Shown one piece after another: positions 1-8,611 of a DNA stretch of 32,754 nt. A model generated the notes under the pieces. It saw only the letters and a program-made list of their open reading frames with translations. It did not search any database and was not told where the DNA came from. Made by a program: the position numbers and the translations under genes. This DNA comes from Lachnospiraceae bacterium (GTDB lineage Bacteria; Bacillota; Clostridia; Lachnospirales; Lachnospiraceae): assembly GCA_017550535.1 (NCBI GenBank), contig JAFZOS010000010.1, positions 1-32,754 of the forward strand, written 5' to 3'. Each line of letters starts with the position of its first letter. Position 1 is the first letter of the stretch.

Positions 1-318
1 GATATGTACATGAATCCGTATTACGATATAGCCAAGCTGTCGCATTCGGTATGCGGTTCCTATGACTACTTTAACAGCGACCTGTATGAGATAAGCTTAA
101 ACGATAATTTGAAATTTGAGCTTAAGATCGACTGCGATAATGACAGATATATAGGCATTTTCAACGAATATCTTGAAAAGAACGGGCTGGATGTACGCCT
201 TATAAGGCTTTACGAAGCGTCGTTGTTCTTATCGATGCTGCCGCTTCATATGGACAGGGAGAAGAAGGTATTCGGCTTTATATTAAATGCCATAAAGATA
301 ATGGATACACTTGAATAA
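1..318 (+). CDS. C-terminal end of a phosphotransferase-fold capsule biosynthesis protein (5' cut by window)
   Basis: The open frame continues to the left edge, so only about the last 105 residues are present and the first ATG seen (position 4) is unlikely to be the real start. The stretch NPYYDIAKLSHSVCG-YDYF resembles the region after the catalytic loop of aminoglycoside/choline-kinase-like phosphotransferase domains. In those proteins a 'GDPRYDLAKL-H' motif follows the metal-binding Asp. In Clostridia and Campylobacter such domains are often fused behind a sugar nucleotidyltransferase in capsule clusters. The stop at 316-318 lies inside the ribosome binding site of the HAD phosphatase gene that follows, so the two are probably co-transcribed. 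Family assignment is from remembered motif similarity; the substrate is unknown. Confidence 0.6.
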   Translation, partial: DMYMNPYYDIAKLSHSVCGSYDYFNSDLYEISLNDNLKFELKIDCDNDRYIGIFNEYLEKNGLDVRLIRLYEASLFLSMLPLHMDREKKVFGFILNAIKIMDTLE

Positions 319-329
319 GGAGAAGTAAA

Positions 330-746
330 TTGGAATACGAAGGCTTGAGCTTTATATTTGACATAGACGGGACGCTGTGTCCGATAAAGGGACCGGATGA
401 GAAGTATGAGGATATGGTCCCCTATAAGGCGATGATCGACAGGATCAGGGAATATAAGGCGCTTGGTGCAAGGATAATCCTGTATACATCAAGGAACATG
501 AACACATATAAGGGAAACATAGGCCTTATTAATGCAAATACGGCCCGGGTCGTGCTTGACTGGCTGGACAAATGGGACATCCCGTATGATGAGATCATAT
601 ACGGCAAGCCATGGCCGGGACATAACGGTTTTTACGTTGATGACAGGACCGTAAGGCCGGATGAGTTCTTAAGCAAGTCGGTTGAGGAGCTTAAGGAGAT
701 ATGCGTAAGGAGCAGATGTGAGGAGGAACCATTAGGCGAAGCATAA
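330..746 (+). CDS. Small HAD-superfamily phosphatase of capsule/exopolysaccharide cluster
   Basis: A 138-residue protein with the HAD nucleophile motif DIDGTL (D11, D13), a motif II-like YTSR (T53/S54), a motif III Lys (K93) and acidic motif IV VDDR (D104, D105). There is no large cap domain, which fits the short HAD proteins found in capsule loci. Translation starts at a TTG at 330, 6-7 nt after AAGGAGA (317-323); no in-frame ATG lies near the motif. The gene follows the phosphotransferase-like gene by 11 nt and precedes glycosyltransferases, so it probably dephosphorylates a sugar phosphate or nucleotide-sugar intermediate. The exact substrate cannot be read from sequence. Confidence 0.8.
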   Translation: MEYEGLSFIFDIDGTLCPIKGPDEKYEDMVPYKAMIDRIREYKALGARIILYTSRNMNTYKGNIGLINANTARVVLDWLDKWDIPYDEIIYGKPWPGHNGFYVDDRTVRPDEFLSKSVEELKEICVRSRCEEEPLGEA

Positions 747-796
747 TTCAGGATGGTTCCGACGACTGGCCGCCGACGAAGGAGGGGGCAATACAT

Positions 797-2254
797 ATGA
801 TGGGTAGCAGGTTCAATTCCTTCAATTTTAAAAGGGCATTAAGCTACTGCAAGCGTAACGGCTTAAGGAGTACGTATTACAAGGCTCTTGAGCGCATCGA
901 GCGCGACAGGGACGAGCGTGACTATACGACCGTGGCGATGCATGAGAGGCCGACAAGTGTTGAGCTTAATGAGCAGGTTCACAGGAAATTCTTTCACAGC
1001 TATAAGTTCAGCCTGCTGGTACCGGCGTATGATTCTGACCCGAAGCTGCTTAAGGAGATGATGGCTTCGGTCGTTAAGCAGACCTATGATAACTGGGAGC
1101 TTTGCATTGCGGACGGCAGTGAGGATGATTCCGTTGAGAACTGTGTTAAGGAATATAAGGAAACGCTTGATAAGGACACCGCGGATAAGATAAAGTATCA
1201 GCGGCTTAACGCAAACAGGGGCATATCGGGCAATTCTAACGGTGCTCTTGTTATGGCGGGCGGCGATTATGTGGCTATGCTCGATCATGATGACGTCCTG
1301 TCTCCGGATGCCCTTTATGAGATAATGGATGTGCTGGATGAGGGGCTTATCCGTGACGGCAATGTATACAGGAACCGGTATAAGGCCGTATATTCCGATG
1401 AGGATAAGATAAATGCGGCGGGTACAAGGTATTTTGACTACCATAAGAAGCCTGATTTTGATATAGATCTGCTGCGCAGCAATAATTATATCTGCCATCT
1501 GTTTGCCGTTAAGACCTCGGTTGCGGTCAAGGCCGGAGGCTTCAGGAGCGAGTACAACGGCGCCCAGGATCACGATTTTATCTTCCGATGCGTTGAACAG
1601 CTGGATCCGTCGGAGATCTGCCATATACCGAAGGTGCTGTATCACTGGAGGTCAACTCCTTCATCGACTGCCGAGAATCCCGACAGCAAGCTGTATGCAT
1701 ATGAGGCGGGAAAGAGGGCTGTGGAGGATCATTTGAAGCGCTTAAAGATAGAGGCGGATGTTACTGATACGAAACATCTTGGCTTTTACAGGGTAAAGTA
1801 TCATGTAACGGATCCGTCAGTTAAGATAATGGACAGATCTGAGTGGGAAACGCTCACAAAAGAGACGATTGAAAAATTAAATGAGGACTTAATAATGGTG
1901 ATAAGCCCGGATATTAAGCCACTTACAGCCGATTACATAGAGGAGCTTGCCGGAGTGCTTAAAAGGAAAGAGGTAGGAGCCGCCGGAGGTAAGATCTATG
2001 ATAAGAAGGGCAGGATAGACAGTGCCGGATATGTGTTTGATGAAGACGGTAACCTTAAGCCCGATTACAGGGGTATGAACGGCAATTATTCGGGATATCT
2101 GCACAGGGCATCCATTCAGCATAAGACGGACGGACTGGCGGCAGACTGCATGATGATCAAGAAGGAAGCCATAGTATATAAGGACAGGCCGGTGATGTCG
2201 GATAAATACATTACGGTGTACGATCCGTTTGCCGAGTTTAAAAGGAGATCATGA
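797..2254 (+). CDS. Family 2 glycosyltransferase with truncated second domain
   Basis: A 485-residue cytoplasmic glycosyltransferase. After an Arg/Lys-rich N-terminus of about 70 residues, a GT-A fold begins at FSLLVPAYDSD (71-81), with WELCIADGSEDDS and the metal-binding DHDD (163-166), followed by QDHDF and the acceptor region. Residues 340-485 resemble the start of a second GT-A half (GAAGGKIYD, SAGYVFDEDG, AADCMMIKKEA) but end abruptly in YDPFAEFKRRS. The usual acidic GFDE/DVDF part of such repeats is missing, which suggests an internal deletion. The start at 797 has a strong GGAGGGGG (781-788) 8 nt upstream. The last 4 nt overlap the next gene (ATGA), so the two are translationally coupled. 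It probably adds a sugar to a lipid-linked polysaccharide repeat. Confidence 0.85.
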   Translation: MMGSRFNSFNFKRALSYCKRNGLRSTYYKALERIERDRDERDYTTVAMHERPTSVELNEQVHRKFFHSYKFSLLVPAYDSDPKLLKEMMASVVKQTYDNWELCIADGSEDDSVENCVKEYKETLDKDTADKIKYQRLNANRGISGNSNGALVMAGGDYVAMLDHDDVLSPDALYEIMDVLDEGLIRDGNVYRNRYKAVYSDEDKINAAGTRYFDYHKKPDFDIDLLRSNNYICHLFAVKTSVAVKAGGFRSEYNGAQDHDFIFRCVEQLDPSEICHIPKVLYHWRSTPSSTAENPDSKLYAYEAGKRAVEDHLKRLKIEADVTDTKHLGFYRVKYHVTDPSVKIMDRSEWETLTKETIEKLNEDLIMVISPDIKPLTADYIEELAGVLKRKEVGAAGGKIYDKKGRIDSAGYVFDEDGNLKPDYRGMNGNYSGYLHRASIQHKTDGLAADCMMIKKEAIVYKDRPVMSDKYITVYDPFAEFKRRS

Positions 2255-3207
2255 TCAAGGTAAGCGTCGTAATACCCAATTACAACGGAGCTAAATTTAT
2301 TAAGCCGTGCCTTAACAACCTGAAAAAGCAGTCATTTACTGACTTTGAGGTAATAGTGGTCGACAACGGTTCGACGGACGGCAGCCCCGAGATGGTTCGG
2401 GATATTTGGCCGGATGCGGTTATAATAGGACTTGATAAGAACTACGGGTTTTCAAAGGCCGTGAATGAGGGTATCAGGGCAGCAAGGGCTCCATTCGTAT
2501 TTTTGCTGAACAACGACACAGAAGTTGACCGTGACTGCATTAAGCAGTTATACATACGGATCACCTCCGATGAAAAGATATTTTCGGTAAGCTCAAGGAT
2601 GCTTAAAATGAGCGATCCCGATATCATTGATTCGGCGGGCGACCTGTATTGCTGCCTGGGATGGGCATTTGCAAGGGGAAAAGATAAGAAAAAAGAAAAG
2701 TATGATTCTCCGGCCGAGGTATTCTCGGCATGTGCCGGAGCGGCTTTATATAGAAAATCGGTCTTTAATGTGATAGGATATTTTGATGAGAAGCATTTTG
2801 CCTATCTTGAGGACGTGGATATAGGATATAGGGCGAAGATCTGCGGCTACAGGAACGTGTATGAGCCGAAAGCACTGGTACTTCATGCGGGAAGCGGGAT
2901 GAGCGGATCGCGGTATAATGAGTTCAAGGTCGTATTATCGGCAGGGAACAGCCTGTATGTACCTTATAAGAACATGCCTTTTCTGCAGCTTCTTATAAAC
3001 CTTCCGTTCCTGATGACAGGTATTATGATAAAAGCCGGCTTTTTCATACGCAAAGGGCTTGGAAAGGCTTATTTTAAGGGACTTGCACGAGGAATTAAAT
3101 TGTGTTTTAATGGTAGAAAATTCACATATAACAGCCGTTATATAATGAATTATATAAGGATCCAGGGACTGCTTTATATAAATACGGTCAAGAGGTTTAA
3201 GGACTGA
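2251..3207 (+). CDS. Family 2 glycosyltransferase, WbbL/rhamnosyltransferase-like
   Basis: A 318-residue GT-A glycosyltransferase. It shows VSVVIPNYNG (4-13), VIVVDNGSTDGS (34-45), the catalytic/metal motif NNDTEVD (87-93), then FDEKHFAYLEDVDIGYR, which carries the acceptor-side acidic residues. This pattern is typical of WbbL-type rhamnosyltransferases (COG1216). A hydrophobic stretch near the C-terminus (FLQLLINLPFLMTGIMI) may anchor it to the membrane where the lipid-linked acceptor sits. Its ATG overlaps the previous stop as ATGA. The sugar specificity is an inference from family and not readable here. Confidence 0.88.
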   Translation: MIKVSVVIPNYNGAKFIKPCLNNLKKQSFTDFEVIVVDNGSTDGSPEMVRDIWPDAVIIGLDKNYGFSKAVNEGIRAARAPFVFLLNNDTEVDRDCIKQLYIRITSDEKIFSVSSRMLKMSDPDIIDSAGDLYCCLGWAFARGKDKKKEKYDSPAEVFSACAGAALYRKSVFNVIGYFDEKHFAYLEDVDIGYRAKICGYRNVYEPKALVLHAGSGMSGSRYNEFKVVLSAGNSLYVPYKNMPFLQLLINLPFLMTGIMIKAGFFIRKGLGKAYFKGLARGIKLCFNGRKFTYNSRYIMNYIRIQGLLYINTVKRFKD

Positions 3208-3210
3208 CAG

Positions 3211-4614
3211 ATGATCAAAGATAACCAACGTATATTCAACCGATTGCATCTGCTCGTTGATGCGGTGATCATAGCGGGAAGCTACTGGTTTGCGTGGTGG
3301 CTTAAGTTCAAGAGCGGACTCATTGATTATTCGATGAGCCTTCCGACCAGCTATTTCAGAAGGGTCATGTATTTTGTCGTGCCCGCATTTCTTTTGCTGT
3401 ATTATCTGTTTGATCTATACAGTTCAAAGCGTGCTTCGGGCAGGAAGAGGGAATTCTACAATATAATAAAGGCCAATACCATAGGCTGTCTCGGACTTAT
3501 CGTTGCCATGTATCTGCTCAGGCAGACACATTTTTCCCGTGAGATGATCTTCATCTTCTGGGGAGTGGACATTTTTCTTGAGACTCTGATGAGGAATGTC
3601 ATAAGGTACCTTTTAAGGTTTTTCAGGAAAAAGGGCTACAACCTTAAGTACGTGCTCCTGGTCGGATACTCAAGGTCTGCAGAGTCATACATAAACAGGA
3701 TACGTTTAAATCCCCAATGGGGCTATGTGGTGCGCGGTATCCTTGACGATCATGTGGAAAGGGGCACAATGTACAAGGGCGTCAAGGTAATGGGTGTCAT
3801 CGATAATCTCCAGATGATCCTTGAGGAAAACAAGCTCGATGAGATAGCCATAACCTTAAGCCTTAAGGAATACGGCCGGCTTGAAGAGATAGTGGCCATG
3901 TGCGAGAAATCGGGAGTGCATACGAAGTTTATTCCCGATTACACAGGCATTATCCCGAACAAGCCCTATACCGAGGACCTGCAGGGGCTTCCGGTAATAA
4001 ACATCAGGCATGTCCCGCTTACGAATACGGTTAATATAGTTATGAAGAGGATAGTAGACATCGTAGGCTCGGTATTTGCGATAATCATTGCATCCCCCAT
4101 AATGCTGGTGTGCGCACTCATAATAAAGTTCGGCAGCAAGGGCCCGGTCATCTTCACTCAGGAGAGGGTCGGCCTTCACAACAAGCCGTTTAAGATGTAT
4201 AAGTTCCGCACCATGTATGTTCAGGAGGATAAGGACGAAGAAGATAAGGGCTGGACAGTCAAGGATGATCCGAGGGTTACCGGAATAGGAAGGTTCCTTA
4301 GAAGGACAAGCCTTGACGAGCTTCCGCAGCTTTTCAATGTCCTGACCGGAAAGATGAGCCTTGTAGGGCCGAGGCCTGAACGTCCCATGTTCGTTGAGCA
4401 GTTCAGGGAAACGGTACCGAGGTATATGATCAAGCACCAGGTACGTCCGGGAATGACGGGGTGGGCCCAGATAAACGGACTCAGGGGAGACACTTCGATC
4501 GAGAAGAGGATCGAATACGACCTTTATTATATAGAGAACTGGACGATGGGATTTGACTTTAAGATCCTGTTCCAGACCGTGTTTAAGGGCTTTGTGAATG
4601 AGAATGCTTACTGA
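3211..4614 (+). CDS. Polyprenyl-phosphate sugar-1-phosphate transferase (initiating enzyme, WcaJ/CpsE-type)
   Basis: A 467-residue membrane protein of the polyprenyl glycosylphosphotransferase family. N-terminal hydrophobic segments lie at about 11-30, 52-69, 88-103 and 112-128. They are followed by a Rossmann-like cytoplasmic domain (KYVLLVGYSRSAE, about 146-159) and a membrane-inserted helix at about 282-306. The C-terminal catalytic domain holds KFRTM (331-335), the catalytic-type Asp-Glu pair LDELPQ (D369, E370), GPRPE (386-390) and RPGMTGWAQ (412-420). The enzyme transfers a hexose-1-phosphate to undecaprenyl phosphate, the first step in repeat-unit assembly. Length and layout match full-length WcaJ/CpsE proteins. 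The start at 3211 is 3 nt after the previous stop, with AAGGA upstream. Confidence 0.93.
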   Translation: MIKDNQRIFNRLHLLVDAVIIAGSYWFAWWLKFKSGLIDYSMSLPTSYFRRVMYFVVPAFLLLYYLFDLYSSKRASGRKREFYNIIKANTIGCLGLIVAMYLLRQTHFSREMIFIFWGVDIFLETLMRNVIRYLLRFFRKKGYNLKYVLLVGYSRSAESYINRIRLNPQWGYVVRGILDDHVERGTMYKGVKVMGVIDNLQMILEENKLDEIAITLSLKEYGRLEEIVAMCEKSGVHTKFIPDYTGIIPNKPYTEDLQGLPVINIRHVPLTNTVNIVMKRIVDIVGSVFAIIIASPIMLVCALIIKFGSKGPVIFTQERVGLHNKPFKMYKFRTMYVQEDKDEEDKGWTVKDDPRVTGIGRFLRRTSLDELPQLFNVLTGKMSLVGPRPERPMFVEQFRETVPRYMIKHQVRPGMTGWAQINGLRGDTSIEKRIEYDLYYIENWTMGFDFKILFQTVFKGFVNENAY

Positions 4615-5557
4615 TATCGTTATCCCGGTATACAAGCCGGACAGTAGATTCAGGGACCTTATAAAAGGCCTTGCGGTACAGACGGTCAGGCCATCTAAGG
4701 TCATAATAATGTATACAAGGGCGTTTGAGGGCGATCATCTTGATCCTGCGTGCCTTGAACCCCTGAATGATATATGCAGTGCCGAAGTCCATGAGCTTGA
4801 CAGATGCGACTTTGACCATGGTGGCACCAGGGCGGCCGCGGCAGGATATTCGGACGCCCCGATACTTATGATGATGACGATGGATGCGGTCCCGTGTGAT
4901 TCTCATCTTATTGAGGAACTAACGGCACCGTTTTCTGAAGATACGGTGGGAGCCGCATATGCAAGGCAGGTCCCGGCAGCGGATTCGAGCCTTGCGGAAC
5001 GGTTTACAAGAAACTTCAATTATCCTGACATGCCGCGTATTAAGGGCAGGGAAGATATAAAGGATCTTGGGATCAAGGCTTTCTTCTGCTCCAATGTGTG
5101 CGCAGCCTACAGGCGGGAGGTTTATGATAAGCTTGGCGGGTTTGTAAAGCGCACGGTCTTTAACGAGGATATGATCTATGCCCACGCTCTTATAACGGAT
5201 GGATATAAGATAGCCTATGTCCCGAAGGCGATGGTAGTGCATACGCACGAATACACACCGATGCAGCAGTTTCACAGGAATTTCGACCTTGCTGTGTCGC
5301 AGGATTTGCATCCCGAAGTGTTTAAGGGGATTTCCTCGGAATCCGAGGGGATTAAGTACATTAAGGCGGCCTACCGATTCTTTAAAAAGGAGAAGAAGGG
5401 GTATCTCATCATCCCCTTTGTATACGGATGCTGCTTTAAGTACTTAGGTTTTCTTTTGGGGAAGAATCACAGGCGCCTGCCGCGCAGCTTTGTACGGGCC
5501 TGTGCTATGAATAAGGAATTTTTCAGTCAGGGAGGCTTATATGCCGGATCAAAATAA
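4598..5557 (+). CDS. Family 2 glycosyltransferase, RfbN-like
   Basis: A 319-residue GT-A protein. It opens with LTDIVIPVYKPDSRF and contains the conserved FDHGGTR (72-78), then MTMDAVP with Asp96 in the position of the usual TQDAVP metal site. Further on are AFFCSNVCAAYRREVYDKLGGF and the acidic FNEDMIYAH. These are hallmarks of RfbN/RfbF-type rhamnosyltransferase relatives. The ORF overlaps the initiating transferase gene by 17 nt. A second ATG at 4604 is an alternative start; AAGGG about 8 nt upstream of 4598 supports the first. Its end overlaps the start of the ClpX-like gene by 17 nt. It likely acts on the growing lipid-linked oligosaccharide. Confidence 0.87.
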   Translation: MRMLTDIVIPVYKPDSRFRDLIKGLAVQTVRPSKVIIMYTRAFEGDHLDPACLEPLNDICSAEVHELDRCDFDHGGTRAAAAGYSDAPILMMMTMDAVPCDSHLIEELTAPFSEDTVGAAYARQVPAADSSLAERFTRNFNYPDMPRIKGREDIKDLGIKAFFCSNVCAAYRREVYDKLGGFVKRTVFNEDMIYAHALITDGYKIAYVPKAMVVHTHEYTPMQQFHRNFDLAVSQDLHPEVFKGISSESEGIKYIKAAYRFFKKEKKGYLIIPFVYGCCFKYLGFLLGKNHRRLPRSFVRACAMNKEFFSQGGLYAGSK

Positions 5558-7154
5558 TAACAATAATAATAACGATAACGATTACGAAGTGTACTGTCAG
5601 ATATGCCGCAGGGGACGAAGCCAGGTCAGCGATATGTTCAAACTCCTTGACGGTATGTATGTATGCTCCGACTGTATGCATAAGACGATGGATACGCTGG
5701 GTCATTTCGGCTTTTCGCCTGTAAGCCCCGTAAGTAAGGAGCCGGATAAAAGCAAGGGCACTCCTTTGGGAAGCATATTCGGCGATCTTAATAAGCAGTC
5801 TGTCGATGCCATGAAAGCCGAAAAGCAGGAGGACGGCGGAGTGGATGTGCAGGGAAGCGGTGATAATGATAAGCCGGATGAAAATGCGGCGGGTGACGGA
5901 GTTTCCAACCTGTTCCAGGGTATACCGGGAATAAGCTTTCTTAACATGTCGGATATCCCAGGCCTGTTCGGGCAGAAGACCAAGGTTAAGAAGAAGAGTA
6001 AGCGGACGGGTCCGCTCATAGATATGTCAAAGATCCCCCAGCCTCATAAGATAAAGGAGATGCTGGATGAATACGTGATCGGGCAGGAGAAGGCCAAGAA
6101 GATCGTGTCCGTTGCGGTTTATAACCATTACAAGAGGGTGGCATCACAGGAGCAGCGTGAGGATAAGTACGGTGAGGAGTTTAAGGACGTTGATATCGAG
6201 AAGTCGAACATGCTACTTATCGGTCCTACGGGCTGCGGTAAGACTTATCTTGTAAAGACGCTTGCCCGGATACTGGATGTGCCGCTTGCGATAACCGATG
6301 CGACCTCCCTTACCGAGGCCGGCTATATCGGTGATGACATCGAGAGCGTAGTCAGCAAGCTTCTCGCAGCCGCGGATAATGATGTGGAACGTGCCGAGAC
6401 CGGCATTATCTTCATAGATGAGATAGATAAGATAGCAAAGAAGCAGAATACGCATTCAAGGGACGTAAGCGGCGAGTCCGTTCAGCAGGGAATGCTTAAG
6501 CTACTTGAGGGCAGCGAGGTTGAGGTGCCTGTCGGTTCCAATTCAAAGAATGCAATGGTGCCCCTTACGACGGTGAATACCAAGAATATCCTGTTTATAT
6601 GCGGCGGAGCTTTTCCGGAGCTTGACGAGATAATAAAGCAGCGCCTTCGGAAGCAGACTTCCATCGGATTTAATGCCGAGCTTAAGGATGCCCTTGATAA
6701 GCGGAAGGATATCCTTAAGGAGGTAACGGTCGAGGATATCAAGAAATTCGGCATGATCCCCGAGTTCGTCGGCAGGCTTCCCATAATCGCGGCTATGGAG
6801 GGACTTACAGAGGAAATGCTCGTTGATGTGTTAAAGGAGCCCAAAAATGCGATAATCAAGCAGTACCGTAAGCTCCTTGCGATGGACGAGGTCGAGCTCG
6901 AATTTGACGATGAGGCATTGCATGAGATCGCAAAGAAAGCTCTTGAGAAGGACACGGGCGCAAGGGCGCTTAGGTCCATAATCGAGGAGCTCATGCTCGA
7001 TATAATGTATGAGATACCTAAGGACGAAAATATCGGGCGTGTGACCATTACAAAGGATTATATACTTGGAACAGGCGGTCCCGTCATAGACCTCAGGGGC
7101 AGTGAGTTAAGCTATGAACAGAGGGATGCCCTTAAGGCAGTTGCGGAGGCTTAG
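5541..7154 (+). CDS. clpX: Divergent ClpX-like AAA+ unfoldase with long linker
   Basis: 537 residues against about 420 for housekeeping ClpX. The order is: an Asn/Asp tract (5-14), a zinc-finger domain with Cys19/22/42/45, a low-complexity linker of about 110 residues, then the AAA+ domain from about 168. Visible motifs are Walker A GPTGCGKT (228-235), pore-1 GYIG (261-264, usually GYVG), Walker B FIDEID (291-296), pore-2 RDVSGE (307-312), ClpP-docking IGF (375-377), arginine-finger region PEFVGR (407-412) and sensor-2 GARALR (473-478). The RKH loop of ClpX reads SKN here (about 335-337). No clpP lies nearby and the gene sits inside a glycan cluster, so it is probably a specialised paralogue. 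GGGAGG (5530-5535) supports the start. Confidence 0.88.
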   Translation: MPDQNNNNNNNDNDYEVYCQICRRGRSQVSDMFKLLDGMYVCSDCMHKTMDTLGHFGFSPVSPVSKEPDKSKGTPLGSIFGDLNKQSVDAMKAEKQEDGGVDVQGSGDNDKPDENAAGDGVSNLFQGIPGISFLNMSDIPGLFGQKTKVKKKSKRTGPLIDMSKIPQPHKIKEMLDEYVIGQEKAKKIVSVAVYNHYKRVASQEQREDKYGEEFKDVDIEKSNMLLIGPTGCGKTYLVKTLARILDVPLAITDATSLTEAGYIGDDIESVVSKLLAAADNDVERAETGIIFIDEIDKIAKKQNTHSRDVSGESVQQGMLKLLEGSEVEVPVGSNSKNAMVPLTTVNTKNILFICGGAFPELDEIIKQRLRKQTSIGFNAELKDALDKRKDILKEVTVEDIKKFGMIPEFVGRLPIIAAMEGLTEEMLVDVLKEPKNAIIKQYRKLLAMDEVELEFDDEALHEIAKKALEKDTGARALRSIIEELMLDIMYEIPKDENIGRVTITKDYILGTGGPVIDLRGSELSYEQRDALKAVAEA

Positions 7155-7157
7155 TTA

Positions 7158-8603
7158 ATGTTATTTTCTACTGCGGCGTTTGCGGTATTCATGACCGTTG
7201 TTTTCCTTATATACTGGCTCATCCCGCACAGGTACAGGTGGATACTGATCCTTGCTGCCAATGCGTGGTCATACATATGCTATGATGTAAAGTATCTTAC
7301 CGTCATCATGGTATCCATTCTGGCTTCGTACATCTGCGCGATCCTGATGGAAGGGCAGAAGGAAAGCAGTAAAAAGAAAATACTGATGATAACAGGGGTA
7401 GTGGTTACATTATCCCTGTTGCTTGTCTTTAAGTATCTCAATTTTGCCCTGTATTCGGTATCCAAGATACTGAGCCGCTTCAGCATCCCGATGCATGAAA
7501 CTACACTTAAGCTCATCATGCCGGTCGGGATATCATTCTTTACGTTCACGGTGATAGGCTATATCGTTGATGTCTATAAGGGCAAAACTCAGGCGGTAAG
7601 GCATTTTGGTAAATATGCCCTGTTCGTATCGTTTTTCCCCAATATCGCATCGGGCCCCATCGAGCGTGCCGGCCATTTCATACCCCAGATAGATAAGGAA
7701 AAATCGTTTGACTATGACAATGTTGTATACAGTGCAAGGCTGCTTTTATTCGGACTGCTTAAGAAGATAGTCATCGCGGATATGATGGCAAAGTATGTTG
7801 ATGCCGTATATAATGAGGCTCCTGCGCATTACGGCATATGCTTCCTGTGGGCAACGCTTTTGTATTCGTTCCAGATTTACTGCGACTTTTCGGGTTATTC
7901 GGACATGGCGATCGGTGTCGCGGGCATGCTCGGATACGACCTTATCGGCAATTTCCGCCAGCCATACCTTGCTTCAAGCATAAAGGAATACTGGAGCAGG
8001 TGGCATATCTCGCTCTCCACATGGTTTAGGGACTATGTCTACATCCCGCTTGGCGGCAACAGGCGGGGTAAGGTACGTCGAGACCTCAACCTTATAATAA
8101 CCTTCCTGCTTAGCGGCCTGTGGCACGGCGCGAGCTGGACCTTTGTCCTTTGGGGCGGTATACACGGTTTTGCGCAGATCATTGAGAATCGCATAAAGGA
8201 GTTCTTAAAGATCGATAAGGAGAAGGAAAAAACCATAAAGGGGCCGGTTAAGTTCCTGCTCACACTCCTTACCTTCTGTATAGTATGCTTTGCGTGGATA
8301 TTCTTCCGCGCAAACTCGATATCGGAGGCTATACATATCGTAAGGACTATGTTTACCGACTTATCGCTGACGGGTGCGATGGCTCAGATGACGATGAGCG
8401 TAACTTCGGTGATAAAGACGAGTGTGGCGATACTGCTGCTCATCATATACGATATCTTCAATGAAAAAGGGGATGTGCTGCGACGCTTAAACAAGGCGCA
8501 TCCGGTATTTCGGTGGGTGCTGTACTTTGCGGCCGCCTTCCTTGTAATTGTCATGAAGACGCACAATACGGATATACAGGAGTTTATATACTTTAAGTTT
8601 TAG
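7158..8603 (+). CDS. MBOAT-family membrane O-acyltransferase (AlgI/DltB-like)
   Basis: A 481-residue polytopic membrane protein. Conserved MBOAT features are MPVGISFFTF (121-130), SFFPNIASGPIERA, YCDFSGYSDMAIG (241-253), RWHISLSTWFRDYVYIPLGGNR (from 281), and the invariant catalytic-type His in LSGLWHGASW (H323). The family moves acyl groups (often acetyl) from a cytoplasmic donor across the membrane to secreted glycans or teichoic acids. Position after the glycosyltransferases and directly before an SGNH-like protein points to O-acylation of the exported polysaccharide. The start has CGGAGG 8 nt upstream, inside the end of the ClpX-like gene, and follows its stop by 3 nt. No dltA/dltC genes are seen, so a Dlt system is less likely. 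Confidence 0.92.
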   Translation: MLFSTAAFAVFMTVVFLIYWLIPHRYRWILILAANAWSYICYDVKYLTVIMVSILASYICAILMEGQKESSKKKILMITGVVVTLSLLLVFKYLNFALYSVSKILSRFSIPMHETTLKLIMPVGISFFTFTVIGYIVDVYKGKTQAVRHFGKYALFVSFFPNIASGPIERAGHFIPQIDKEKSFDYDNVVYSARLLLFGLLKKIVIADMMAKYVDAVYNEAPAHYGICFLWATLLYSFQIYCDFSGYSDMAIGVAGMLGYDLIGNFRQPYLASSIKEYWSRWHISLSTWFRDYVYIPLGGNRRGKVRRDLNLIITFLLSGLWHGASWTFVLWGGIHGFAQIIENRIKEFLKIDKEKEKTIKGPVKFLLTLLTFCIVCFAWIFFRANSISEAIHIVRTMFTDLSLTGAMAQMTMSVTSVIKTSVAILLLIIYDIFNEKGDVLRRLNKAHPVFRWVLYFAAAFLVIVMKTHNTDIQEFIYFKF

Positions 8604-8611
8604 GGTTAGGT

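Noticed and set aside
863..1645. Antisense open frame (260 codons) opposite the first glycosyltransferase
   Set aside because: No recognisable motifs; the sense strand encodes clear GT-A motifs over the same span.
3856..4704. Long antisense open frame (282 codons) opposite the sugar-phosphate transferase
   Set aside because: It is a shadow of two well-supported genes, has no family features and no ribosome binding site.
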